A stretch of DNA of 64,000 nt from positions 124,001 to 188,000 of the forward strand of contig CAKSJG010000002.1 of assembly GCA_934463165.1 (NCBI GenBank). Reading direction: 5' to 3'. Shown in pieces: positions 25,258-35,000 of this stretch. Origin of the DNA: an uncultured Clostridia bacterium (GTDB lineage Bacteria > Bacillota > Clostridia > UMGS1810). How positions within the stretch are numbered: position 1 is the stretch's first letter; each line of letters begins with the position of its first letter. The position numbers were made by a program, and so were the translations under genes. A model generated the notes under the pieces. The model was not told the origin of the DNA. It searched no databases and saw only the letters and a list, made by a program, of their open reading frames with translations.

Positions 25258-27594
25258 TTAACGATAATTTTTATCAACGATAATTTTTACCGGATATTCA
25301 CCCGAAGCAGCGCGAAAAACATTTTGCATACTCAAATCCGTTTCTGTCTCGTATCCGTTAGGCAGGCGCACATATCCATGCATACCGCAAGGCACGTTAA
25401 GCCTTAAGATAATGTCGCCGCTTTTTTGTCTTTCCCATCCGACAGAAAGCTTTCCGCATACGGTATCGATATATCCTTTTGCATATTTGAGCTTTTCGGT
25501 AAAAATCGGTGATATTTCAACCTCATGCACATCAGTATCAAACGGATTAATCTTTATACCCAAAAGATATTTATAAAACCATGCGCTGACATGACCGAAA
25601 AAGTGATGGTTTTTAGACGTCGGACGCTGATATTTAAGCAAAAACTCCTCAGGAAGAGCGGTGTCACCCTCCACTTCTACCATGTATCCGTATGAAGGAT
25701 ATTTCGTATCCGAAATTATATCCGCTGCCGTATCGGCTGCGCCGAACTTTGACATTACATCAAATATAACTCTTAAGCCAATACAGCCTACATCAAGTTT
25801 CATATTATTGTCTTTTAAGTATTTCATCAAAACACCGAAGGCTGCTTCTTTCTCCGACGGTTCAAAAAGATTGTATTCTATTGCCATTGCCTGAGATGTC
25901 TGGCATCTTCCCATAACAGTTTTGCCGTCAGATTCTATCAAAATTTTTCTTGCCGATTTTCTTATGTCATTATATAAGTAAGAAGCAAACCGCGCCTGGA
26001 TGTCAAGCCCTGCTGCATTAAACATTTTATGCGCCTTGGTGCATATATCCAAGGTTTTAAGTGTATCTGTCACCTCAAGAGGGCACTTCGGATATTCACG
26101 CTTTATCGGGACCCAATCTCCGAGACCGATGTGAATAATTCCGTTTTCATCTCTCTGTTTTGATATGTAGTCAAGATATCTCATTATCATATGAGAATTT
26201 TCGGTTATGATATCGGTATCTCCCCTATACTTCCATGTATAATACGGAATATCGGTGATTACGCTGTCCCATGCCGGACCGTTCCGATTAATAAATCCGT
26301 ATCCTGTTGTCGGAATAATACCCGGAAGCGCTCCGTCATCACGCTGAGCCTTTCTAATATTGTCGAACCAGACATGATAGCTGTTTTCGGGTTTCATATT
26401 AATAAGCATTTGTTCTGCCGAAAGCGCCGCATCGGCTGTCCAACCGTTTTTTTCACGATGAGGACAATCCGTCGGAAAATAATAAAAATTTGAATAATCC
26501 GCATTTACAGCGGCTTTTTGAATTTTATTTATCACACTGTCGGAGCACTCGAAGAAACCGTTTTGATTTATATCGGAATTCATTACCTTATATGTAAGCA
26601 AATCACTTGTTGCCTGCTCCTTTGATATGCCCGAAACAAGCGCATAGCGAAATCCCTGATAAGAAAAGAAAGGAGTATAAACCTCTTTGCCATCGCCCTT
26701 AAAGGTGTAATATATTCTTTGGTTCAGATAATGGGGCTGGACTCCCATCGTGCGCAGATCAAATCCGCCATCTTCGGCAAGAACTTCTCCAAACTGTATT
26801 GCCACTGTCTGTCCTCTTTTTCCATGTAATGAAATTACGATATTACCTGCGGTATTTATCCCAAAGTCATACATGTAACCGCTCATTAGCTCTTTTGGAA
26901 TTTCTCTCGGGCTGAATCTTTCGTCAATTTCGGGAAGATGTGTGATGTGTCCGTTTGTAATCGAAACTGGCTTTAATTCTTCTCTTACGGTTATAGGCTC
27001 TGCCGTACACAGCTTTGCCTCTCCGCGCGGGCACTCGGCATACATTACGTTTCCCCACTCCGAATCGTCAAAATCCGGCATATTCCAACCGTCAATTTCG
27101 AGACGGGCATCGTATATCTCTCCGCATCTTAAATCATCAAAAAGAATCGGGGACGGGTGTGTTTTTAAGCTTTCATCGGCTTCAGAATGAATTTTTTCTC
27201 TGTTATTTAATTCAATATCCAATGACATCGCAAGCTTGGGAGCGCTTCGGTAGCGAGCAAGCTGAAAATCCCACGCCGTTCCTCCAGTGCAATTGAGCAT
27301 ACCGTTTCCGAGGATGAAGCTTATTGTGTTTTTTCCGCTTTTAAGGTAAGGCTCTATATCATAAGAATCATAATATAAAATATCGTCCGGGTTTGATATA
27401 TACGGTGCCAAAAAACCCTTGGTGATATCGGTACCGTTTATAAAAATCTTATAAAATCCGAGTCCGCATACGGTTACGGACGCAGATTTCACATTATCCG
27501 CAAGGAAAATATTTTTTCGGATATACGGCGCAGGCACGTGGGTATCATATGTGGTGTATTCTTTTGACGCGCATATAAATTTTGTGGATAACAT
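25258..27594 (-). CDS. Alpha-L-rhamnosidase, GH78
   Basis: 778 residues from the ATG at 27594, selected for GGAGGAG seven bases upstream; a longer frame starts 24 bases earlier. No signal peptide, so cytosolic. Domain order is typical: N-terminal beta-sandwiches (YKIFINGTDITKGFLAPYIS at about 48-67; DARLEIDGWNMPDFDDSEWG at about 162-181), middle domain with FGINTAGNIVISLHGKRGQT, (alpha/alpha)6 barrel from about 345, C-terminal sandwich from about 690. The catalytic signature DCPHREKNGWTADA is at 376-389, intact here unlike in the other GH78-type gene. It releases terminal alpha-L-rhamnose. It is monocistronic with its own promoter. Confidence 0.92.
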   Translation of the reverse strand: MLSTKFICASKEYTTYDTHVPAPYIRKNIFLADNVKSASVTVCGLGFYKIFINGTDITKGFLAPYISNPDDILYYDSYDIEPYLKSGKNTISFILGNGMLNCTGGTAWDFQLARYRSAPKLAMSLDIELNNREKIHSEADESLKTHPSPILFDDLRCGEIYDARLEIDGWNMPDFDDSEWGNVMYAECPRGEAKLCTAEPITVREELKPVSITNGHITHLPEIDERFSPREIPKELMSGYMYDFGINTAGNIVISLHGKRGQTVAIQFGEVLAEDGGFDLRTMGVQPHYLNQRIYYTFKGDGKEVYTPFFSYQGFRYALVSGISKEQATSDLLTYKVMNSDINQNGFFECSDSVINKIQKAAVNADYSNFYYFPTDCPHREKNGWTADAALSAEQMLINMKPENSYHVWFDNIRKAQRDDGALPGIIPTTGYGFINRNGPAWDSVITDIPYYTWKYRGDTDIITENSHMIMRYLDYISKQRDENGIIHIGLGDWVPIKREYPKCPLEVTDTLKTLDICTKAHKMFNAAGLDIQARFASYLYNDIRKSARKILIESDGKTVMGRCQTSQAMAIEYNLFEPSEKEAAFGVLMKYLKDNNMKLDVGCIGLRVIFDVMSKFGAADTAADIISDTKYPSYGYMVEVEGDTALPEEFLLKYQRPTSKNHHFFGHVSAWFYKYLLGIKINPFDTDVHEVEISPIFTEKLKYAKGYIDTVCGKLSVGWERQKSGDIILRLNVPCGMHGYVRLPNGYETETDLSMQNVFRAASGEYPVKIIVDKNYR

Positions 27595-27644
27595 TATAAC
27601 TCCTCCATTATATATCAATAAATATTTGTCATCTGTACATAATA

Positions 27645-27673
27645 ATTATATCTGTATATCAGCGGATTATCAA
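27645..27673 (-). promoter_or_regulatory. Sigma-A-type promoter of the rhamnosidase gene
   Basis: TTGATA (27673-27668) and TATAAT (27650-27645) on the minus strand with a 17-base spacer, about 50 bases before the ATG at 27594. Confidence 0.65.
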
Positions 27674-27724
27674 CAAGATTTTTGTCTATTACTTACATAT
27701 AATTGCTGTTTGGGTTAAATATAA

Positions 27725-27865
27725 ATTTTCGTTTAAACTAATTTGCTAATTGAAAATATATCTGTCAATTTATTTGTAGGGAACGGTGCATAAAACAAAC
27801 TAAATCATGCTCTTAAACGCAAGAACCATAATTCCGAATTACGCATTCCGAATTCCGCATTAAAT
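27725..27865. repeat. Partial copy of the MITE-like unit plus its downstream tail
   Basis: From TTTCGTTTAAACTAATTTGC through TTTATTTGTAGGGAACGGTG this matches the right half of the units at 28292 and 41014, but the right terminal inverted repeat breaks off after GGAACGGTGCAT. The tail with repeated ATTCCGAATTACGCATTCCG follows, as in the full copies. Only the right half is present. Confidence 0.65.
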
Positions 27866-27880
27866 TAATGTTTAGCAGCA

Positions 27881-28517
27881 TAATTTGCATTTCATCTCTG
27901 ATAAAATGTTAAATTATATTAAGGACATTCTTTTCAAGAGGGGATGTGCCTTCCCCTCTTGGACACCCCTCGTTTTTTTCTTGAAAACCAACCTGCAAAT
28001 CATTTCAAAAATCTCAGCCGACTTGATTTCCTCAAATTATTTCAGAAACAAGTCTGAATTCCGCCCGAGGTTCAAGGGAACCGATTATATTCGGGCGAAA
28101 TTCACTTTCGATTTTTTCATGAAAAAACCGCAGATTGATTTTCAAACAAAAAATGTTCGCAAAAATATTCGTTATCACAGCTCACGAACTATGATAACGT
28201 GCAAACAAGCGGGACATGCTATCCGCCCCTACGCGTACGGAACAGAAAAATTTCTTGCATAATATTGCGTATAGTGTTTATAATTTGCATACGGAACGCT
28301 GTGGGGCACGCTGCCTACGCAATTATTTCAAGGTTGCAATTAATTATTAAACGGAATCATATTACAGCTTATCGTTTAAACCAATTAGTTAATTGAAAGC
28401 ATACCTATCAATTTATTTGTAGTGAACGGTGCCCACACCGTTCCGGTGCATAAAACAAAATCATGCTCTTAAACGCAAGAAACATAATTCCGAATTACGC
28501 ATTCCGAATTACGCATT
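27881..28517. repeat. Long interspersed repeat, copy A
   Basis: About 640 bp that recurs at 40429-41242 in the same orientation with only scattered substitutions. It opens with TAATTTGCATTTCATCTCTG, holds a hairpin CAAGAGGGG/CCCCTCTTG, then the MITE-like unit at 28292-28445, then tandem ATTCCGAATT/ACGCATT words. A 125-codon open frame crosses it, but differences between the copies change amino acids freely, so I read it as non-coding. Together with the partial copy it fills the 1.1 kb gap between the rhamnosidase and AraC genes. Confidence 0.8.
28292..28445. repeat. MITE-like repeat unit 2
   Basis: A 154 bp unit bounded by CGGAACGCTGTGGGGCACGC on the left and CGGTGCCCACACCGTTCCG on the right, inverted relative to each other. 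It is embedded in the long repeat copy A. Confidence 0.75.
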
Positions 28518-28534
28518 GTATTCAAAACGGGTAC

Positions 28535-28563
28535 TTGACATTATTATAAAATTGCGTTATACT
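28535..28563 (+). promoter_or_regulatory. Sigma-A-type promoter of the tandem AraC genes
   Basis: TTGACA (28535-28540) and TATACT (28558-28563) with a 17-base spacer, starting about 20 bases after the end of the long repeat. The leader to the ATG at 28703 is about 130 bases and shows no obvious strong hairpin. Confidence 0.7.
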
Positions 28564-28702
28564 ATAATTAATTAATTTATCATATAATTTACAATTCAAA
28601 TTTTGCTCATGTATAATACAGGCTTTAAGGATGCATTGGGTTTAAGACTTAAAAAAATCATCTTACACCTTTTGCATAAAATTGTTATTGAGGTGTTAAT
28701 AA

Positions 28703-29548
28703 ATGGAAAAATCAACAGTTAAGCCAAGTATACCGGGATATAACATACATATTGAACTTATGGATAACGGAATCGGCGGAACGGGGACTTTGCATTTTCA
28801 TAATGAATATGAACTCCTTTGGGTGGACAAATTCTGCGTGGATTATTATATTAACGGCAAAAAAATTGTAATGGAACCCGGAGATACAATGTTTGTAAAT
28901 GCATCTGTTCCTCATTATACCGATGTACCGAATGGAACGGACGCAAGGCTTTTGCTGTTTGATACAAATGCGGGTTATGATTCAAATGCCGTGTTTAACC
29001 ATATAGCAAGGCTGGGACTTCACAATAACACCGATTACTTCCTGTTTAAAAAAGATTCCAAATACGGCAGTGCCGTTTCATGGCTTATAAACAGCGTGTG
29101 CAACGAATATGATGCAAAGGAAAAATCGTTTGTATCGTTTATCACAGCATTTGTAGACAATATAACCGCGATTCTTTACCGTGAAAATATTCTTACAGAC
29201 CCTAACGAATATTATGACATGAAAAATATGAACAGACTTATGCCTGTTTTGGAATATATTGAAAATCATTACAGCGAGCATGTTAGTCTTACGGATGTAT
29301 GTCAACTTATAAATTTAAGCGAATTTCACTTTTGCAAGCTGTTTAAAAAATATATGAAAATTCCGTTTTTGCAATATCTTAATTTTGTCAGAATCTGTTA
29401 TGCGGAGGTTTTGCTACAAAAAAGTGAAAAATCAGTATCGGAGATAGCATATGAAACGGGATTTTCTTCACCTGCGCATTTTTCAAGCATGTTTAAAAAA
29501 CAAAAGGTTATGTCTCCGACGGAGTACAGAAAGTATCTTGCAGGATAA
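28703..29548 (+). CDS. AraC-family regulator, first of a tandem pair
   Basis: 281 residues. An N-terminal cupin domain (TLHFHNEYELLWVDKFCVDY, EPGDTMFVNASVPHYTDVP; His residues typical of sugar- or metal-sensing cupins) is followed by a double HTH (VLEYIENHYSEHVSLTDVCQ, EFHFCKLFKKYMK, VSEIAYETGFSSPAHFSSMF). GAGGTG lies before the ATG. The next gene encodes a paralogue of the same length, 52 bases downstream. The pair points toward the MFS gene, which is convergent. Targets are unknown; the nearby rhamnosidase is a candidate. Confidence 0.88.
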   Translation: MEKSTVKPSIPGYNIHIELMDNGIGGTGTLHFHNEYELLWVDKFCVDYYINGKKIVMEPGDTMFVNASVPHYTDVPNGTDARLLLFDTNAGYDSNAVFNHIARLGLHNNTDYFLFKKDSKYGSAVSWLINSVCNEYDAKEKSFVSFITAFVDNITAILYRENILTDPNEYYDMKNMNRLMPVLEYIENHYSEHVSLTDVCQLINLSEFHFCKLFKKYMKIPFLQYLNFVRICYAEVLLQKSEKSVSEIAYETGFSSPAHFSSMFKKQKVMSPTEYRKYLAG

Positions 29549-29600
29549 CTTTACGGTTGTGACAGACAATACATTGGTTATATGAGAGGGTGTCGTTATA

Positions 29601-30446
29601 ATGGAAAAAGAAATGGTACAGCCGAATATTCCCGGATGCGATATACATGTGCAGGTAATGACAAACGGAAACGGGGGGTTGTGTGATATTCACTTTCATA
29701 ACGAATATGAATTTATTTGGGTTGATAAATACTGTGTGGATTATTACATAAACGGCAAAAAAATCACCGTAGAACCGGGAGATACAATGTTTGTCAACGC
29801 TTCCGTTCCCCATTATACCGATGTTGTGAAAGGAACCGATGTTAAGCTTTTGCTTTTCGGCAAAAACGAAAAAAATAATTCGGACGCGGTGTTTAATCAC
29901 ATATCAAGGCTAGGTCTGCACAACAATGTTGATTATTATTTATTTAAGAAAGACACCGACAGCGGCATGGAAATCGGAAGACTTGTTAACAAAACATGCA
30001 ACGAATTTGAAACACGTAAAAAATCATTTGTGTCATTCATTGCAGCATATATAAGCAACATAACCGCGATTCTTTATCGTGAAAGTATTCTTACAGACCC
30101 TAACGAATATTATGACATGAAAAATATGAACAGGATTATGCCGGTTCTTGAATATGTTGAAAATCATTACAGCGAGCATATTTCTCTTGCGGATATGTGC
30201 TCACTCGTAAATTTAAGTGAATTTCACTTCTGCAAGCTGTTTAAAAAATATATGAAAATTCCGTTTTTACAATATCTTAATTTCGTGAGAGTTTGCTATT
30301 CGGAAACTTTGCTGCAAAATACAGAAAAAACGGTATCGGAAATTGCATTCGAGACGGGGTTTTCGTCTACGGCGCATTTTTCAAGCGTATTTAAAAAACA
30401 TAAGCTTATGACTCCCACGGAATACAGGAAATATCTTGCGGGATGA
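29601..30446 (+). CDS. AraC-family regulator, second of a tandem pair
   Basis: 281 residues, aligned end to end without gaps with the previous gene product and by eye about three quarters identical (shared SFVSFI, NITAILYRE, YYDMKNMNR, HYSEH, EFHFCKLFKKYMKIPFLQYL). The HTH half is more conserved than the cupin half, so the two may bind related operators but sense different ligands. GAGGGTG lies upstream of the ATG. It is followed by a terminator. This looks like a recent tandem duplication. Confidence 0.88.
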   Translation: MEKEMVQPNIPGCDIHVQVMTNGNGGLCDIHFHNEYEFIWVDKYCVDYYINGKKITVEPGDTMFVNASVPHYTDVVKGTDVKLLLFGKNEKNNSDAVFNHISRLGLHNNVDYYLFKKDTDSGMEIGRLVNKTCNEFETRKKSFVSFIAAYISNITAILYRESILTDPNEYYDMKNMNRIMPVLEYVENHYSEHISLADMCSLVNLSEFHFCKLFKKYMKIPFLQYLNFVRVCYSETLLQNTEKTVSEIAFETGFSSTAHFSSVFKKHKLMTPTEYRKYLAG

Positions 30447-30465
30447 CATAATATATTTTAAAACA

Positions 30466-30515
30466 AAAACCTCAGTGCAAAAAGGATATTTCCCGTTGCA
30501 TTGAGGTTTTATCAC
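30466..30515. terminator. Bidirectional intrinsic terminator
   Basis: AAAACCTCAGTGCAA (30466-30480) pairs with TTGCATTGAGGTTTT (30496-30510). A T-run follows on both strands because the arms end in A4/T4. It separates the AraC pair from the convergent MFS gene. Confidence 0.8.
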
Positions 30516-30527
30516 ATAAAATCAATT

Positions 30528-31811
30528 TTACTGAACCGTGATTTTTTGCTTCTCTATCACATTGCGGATGAACAATATGCATATGACAACAAGAAACAGA
30601 GAAACAGCGGAGAGAATCTGCTGACCGAAAATGTGAATGCCGAACAGAGTTAAATCAGATTCCTGCACAACGGAAAGCAGCTTACCTGCAACAAGAGACG
30701 CGCCGAAGCCACAAATTCCCGATATGCTGCTGCGAAGCGCCATAACCTGAACGAGGTGCTTTCTGTCGGAATAGCTGAATGAAATATTATAAAAATTTTG
30801 CATTGTGCCGGCTTCGCTGATATTTAAAAGCACCGTATATATAATCACAAAATATCTTGTCTGTCTCACCGTGAACATATTTATAAAATACGCAGCCGCA
30901 GCAATGATCATTCCGAGCTTCATTCCGATTGCATACGAACGCTTATCCGAAAACTTGCCGAACGGAATGCTGATAAAAGCACGCAAAAGGCTTGATACGA
31001 TATTTATCACCTGAATTGCAAACACGGAATACGCAAGATCCTTCGTCTTGAAAGTTCCCATAAATCCTACCGTAAAAAATTTTGACATCTGAAATAATAC
31101 CGAAAGCAAAATTATATTGCGCACATTTCTGTTTTTTGCTATGTAGCCGAGAGATTCACACACGCCGACATCATCTTGTTTTATCGGGGATGAATCTTCC
31201 TTTTTCATAAGCACAAAGCATATGAAATTAAAAATATTCAGCACAAGTACAGATACCGAAATGAAAAGAAACGCACCGGTAATGCTGCCGATGTCTTCAA
31301 ATCTGTCTATTATATACCCCGTAACAGCGGTAAAAACCATTCCGAAAATAAGCGAAACAATTTCTTTAACCGCGGAATATCTTGCCCTTTTATATGGATC
31401 AACATTTGAATTTGCCCACTGAAATCTTATTGAATTTATGGCATATTTAAATGTATAAGCAATAAAAATGCTTAAGACAACCAACCATGTCTTAACCGTT
31501 TTGCCCATATTTAAAAACGGAATAAGATATATCGCCATAAAAAATACATTGCTCAGAGTATCGAAAATCAAATTCATCTTCTTTGCACCGAGCCTGCATT
31601 TAACAAGGACAAGAGAAATAAGCTCCATAATCATGAAAAGCGATATAAGCGATGATATAATTCCTATCCGGGCATCACTTATACCTATATACGAAAGAAG
31701 TTTTGCCAGAAATGCGTCGGTCAGCATAAGCGACACGCCGTATTCAACGGCACACTGAACAATATATGCTATACGCGACCTTTTATACGGCAGAGTTTCA
31801 AATTTATCCAC
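30528..31811 (-). CDS. Major facilitator superfamily transporter
   Basis: 427 residues from a GTG at 31811, chosen for GGAGGG six bases before it. About 12 hydrophobic helices are visible (for example IGIISSLISLFMIMELISLV, WLVVLSIFIAYTFKYAINSI, AISLFLV-type C-terminus), with a central charged loop KKEDSSPIKQDDVG between helices 6 and 7 as in MFS proteins. The motif GKFSDKRSYAIGMKLG resembles the MFS loop GxLaDrxGrr. The substrate is not evident; sugar or drug export are both possible. It is alone on the minus strand. Confidence 0.8.
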   Translation of the reverse strand: MDKFETLPYKRSRIAYIVQCAVEYGVSLMLTDAFLAKLLSYIGISDARIGIISSLISLFMIMELISLVLVKCRLGAKKMNLIFDTLSNVFFMAIYLIPFLNMGKTVKTWLVVLSIFIAYTFKYAINSIRFQWANSNVDPYKRARYSAVKEIVSLIFGMVFTAVTGYIIDRFEDIGSITGAFLFISVSVLVLNIFNFICFVLMKKEDSSPIKQDDVGVCESLGYIAKNRNVRNIILLSVLFQMSKFFTVGFMGTFKTKDLAYSVFAIQVINIVSSLLRAFISIPFGKFSDKRSYAIGMKLGMIIAAAAYFINMFTVRQTRYFVIIYTVLLNISEAGTMQNFYNISFSYSDRKHLVQVMALRSSISGICGFGASLVAGKLLSVVQESDLTLFGIHIFGQQILSAVSLFLVVICILFIRNVIEKQKITVQ

Positions 31812-31987
31812 TGTAATCCCTCCAAAAACAAACAATCATTAAATGCATTATACAATATCCGCCATAAAAAATATATATAAAATCAGATACATATTATGTA
31901 AATCCGTATAATAATCAAGCTGTATTATAGCATGGAGAAGATGCAGTGTCAATAAGATTATTGTCAATATTTTTTACAATATTGTTC

Positions 31988-32018
31988 AAAAAGGAGCCGT
32001 ACGGGACGACTCCTTTTT
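31988..32018 (-). terminator. Intrinsic terminator of the SLH protein gene
   Basis: AAAAAGGAG.CGT pairs with ACG.CTCCTTTTT across a short loop, 20 bases after the stop of the SLH gene. The T-rich arm is on the proper side for the minus strand; it is symmetrical and might also act for the plus strand. Confidence 0.8.
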
Positions 32019-32038
32019 TATAAAACATATTTTAAATT

Positions 32039-35000
32039 TTATTCTTCGCAAAATCTCATAATAAGTGCCGCTGTTTCGGCTCTTGTCATGTTTTCTGCCG
32101 GGCAGATGTGAGTTTTGCTCTTGCCGTTTATATAGCCCTTTGATACCGCATAGCAAATTGCATTTACAGCATAGGATGAAATGTCACCGCTGTCGGTGAA
32201 TGAAGAAATATCAAAATCGTTTGCGGATTCAGTATCTTCACCCTTATACTTTGCATAACGCGCAAGAATAGCTGCAGCCTGCTCACGGGTTATGTTCATA
32301 CCGGGGGCAAATTCGTTTTCGGAAATACCGTTTACAAGCTTATTCTCTGCCGCCCATGCAACGGCATCCGAATACCACGAGCCTTCAGCAACATCATCAA
32401 ATGACGTTGTGCCGGATTCGGAAGTCTCATCTATTCTGTAAAGAATTGTGACAAACATGGCGCGTGTAAGATTTGCGTCCGGCGCAAATTCGTTTTCGGA
32501 CACACCGTTCATGATATTATTTTTTGCAGCATAAAGCGCATATGTATAATACCATGCATCTTCTGTAACATCGGTGAACGGATTTACAAAATCTTTATCA
32601 TCACCCGGCTCGGCATCCTTTTTCTCCCATTTTGCATACAGGGTAATATTTGCCGTAACCTTTTCGGAGAAATCAAATTCTTTTGTAAGTTTCTTGTCCG
32701 TATACCAGCCGGCAAATACAAATCCGTCACGTACGGGATCGGCAGGCTTGGTTATTGTCTTATTTTTTGCAGCGGTAATATCCTTAATTTCATCAGCGCC
32801 GTTTGTATCGAACTTAACGTTTACCGTTGAAGATGACGATCCGCCGCCGGAGCTGTGCCATTTTTCAGAACCGTATTCATTTGTGTAATCGTCAGTATAA
32901 AACCATATAACCGTTGAATTTCCTGTTAATATCACATCACGGCATCCCTTGTTCGAAACTGTTCCGTTTACCGAAAACATCCATCCGGAGTTGCTGCCGT
33001 GGTCAAATTCTTCATCAGATCCTATTTTTGAAATATATCCAAACGTTTTTTCTTCGAATGATATTTTGTTTTCGACCGCAAAAGTGTTTAATGCATCAAA
33101 AACTGTCTGTCCGGACGAAAGAGATACGCTTCCGCTTGCAAGCGCTGTATATTCACGAGCATTATTTTTATATGTAAATTTACCGTTACATGCATTTTTG
33201 CTGTGCGTCATTATTTTAATTTTTGTACTTATCTTTGAGTTGCCCGATGTCGGCTTGCCGGAAAGCGAAACCTTTATGTTCTTGGGAGTGTGGTTATTCT
33301 GTTCTTCTTCAGACACGGTTACAACTGATTTTTTTTCCATATATCCGTCTTTTGAAACAGTATAGTTGTATTCGCCTGCCGTAAGGTCAAACTTATTTTC
33401 GTAAACAGCGCTTTGTCCTTCTATTTCTACAATCGCATCCGACGGAATTACCTCAAATGTTACCGGACAATTTTTTGCCCATGATGCCTGAGCAGTTTTC
33501 TTTGGTAATGATGAGAAGTCAAAGGCATTCTTTTTTATATTATTTTTTAATATCTGCCATGATACAAGACCTCTGAAACCCTGTTCGGTTGCAAAAGTGT
33601 TATTAGTCGGCTTAAATCCGTCATTGCTGTCGGATATATATAACATAAGACCGTCTATAAGACTGTTATTATTGTTTTTAAACTCTGATGCATCTATGCC
33701 GATGGATGAAAGAGCCGTTATAACCAGCCCTGTAGATGCAGCATTTCCGCATGAACCGTTTTCGGACTGAACATTTTTTATCAGATTAACGGATTCGTCC
33801 AGCATGGTTTTGACTTCCGAATCCGATTCGTAATATGGCGAAAGAGCAGTAATCATCGGCGCTATGGCGTCGGTTCCCCATTTTGTGTTTTGCCACGAGT
33901 TCTTTTGTGATTTAGCCGAATTTATTAAAAATTCTTTCTGCTCGTCACTTAAATAATCTTTTTCCTGCGTCATTGCAATTATTACATACGGAAGTGTATA
34001 TACGTTAGTGACTTTAGCATTTTGTTCATCAATCAGATTCGAAAGCTTTTCAACAATATTTAATGAGGAAAAATCGGATTTTACAACATTTGTCGGATCA
34101 AATCCGAGAGATGAAAGAGCTATGATATATTTTGAAAGATCAGACGGAGCTGATGCTTTATTCGCAGAGTCTGCAAGTAAATCAACATATTGCTGTTTCT
34201 GTTCGTCCGAAAGACAAAATTCTGTATCAGAAAACACTTCACAATAGTTTTCCATATCCGCTGCAAGCCACGGTGCATTTGCATCCGCAGCTATTCCGGA
34301 TTCGGAATATTTTTTTGCAATTGCATTCATAGTCTCAATTGGCAAAGGCTGTTTTTTTCTCTCAACCGTTACCGTGCATGAAGCTGTAATTCCGCCGTCC
34401 GCCGATGTTGCCGTAATTATAGCGCTGCCTTCTTTTACTGCTGTCACTTTTCCGTCTGATACCGTTGCCGCCGCTTCGTTGTCGCTGCTCCATGTGACAG
34501 ATTTATCCGTAGCATTATCAGGTTTTACACTATATTGAATTGGTTTTATATCACCCTCGGTAAGAGTAAGAGCGCTCTGCATTTCTATATCGGTTACATG
34601 AACGGATTCATCAGCAGCGTCATTTGTTACCGTGAGCATTGCAGGATTCATAATAACGGGAACCTCCGATACATCCGTTCCCATTGCTGTTATGTAATAT
34701 GTTCCGCATTCGGTATCTTCGGGTATGTTTATAACTGCTTTTCCGTCCTCATCAGTGTACAAACCCGATATCTCCGTTACGGCGCCGCTCGAAATATTAA
34801 CCCAGCCGAGAGATACCGATTCACAGGTCCCCGCAGATGATTTGAAATCTGCACTTGTCTTATACATATACCCCATCATAACATAAGATGCTTTTACGCT
34901 AATTTCAACATCTGTGCCCGGTTTAATTTTAAGGTCACCGTCTATCCATGTGTATTTATCAAGATAGTCACTTAAATCCTGATATACAAAAAAATCTATT

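Noticed and set aside
27885..28262. 125-codon plus-strand ORF in repeat copy A, and its 114-codon match at 40433-40777
   Set aside because: The copies differ by amino-acid-changing substitutions, lack a ribosome site, and belong to a non-coding repeat with hairpins.
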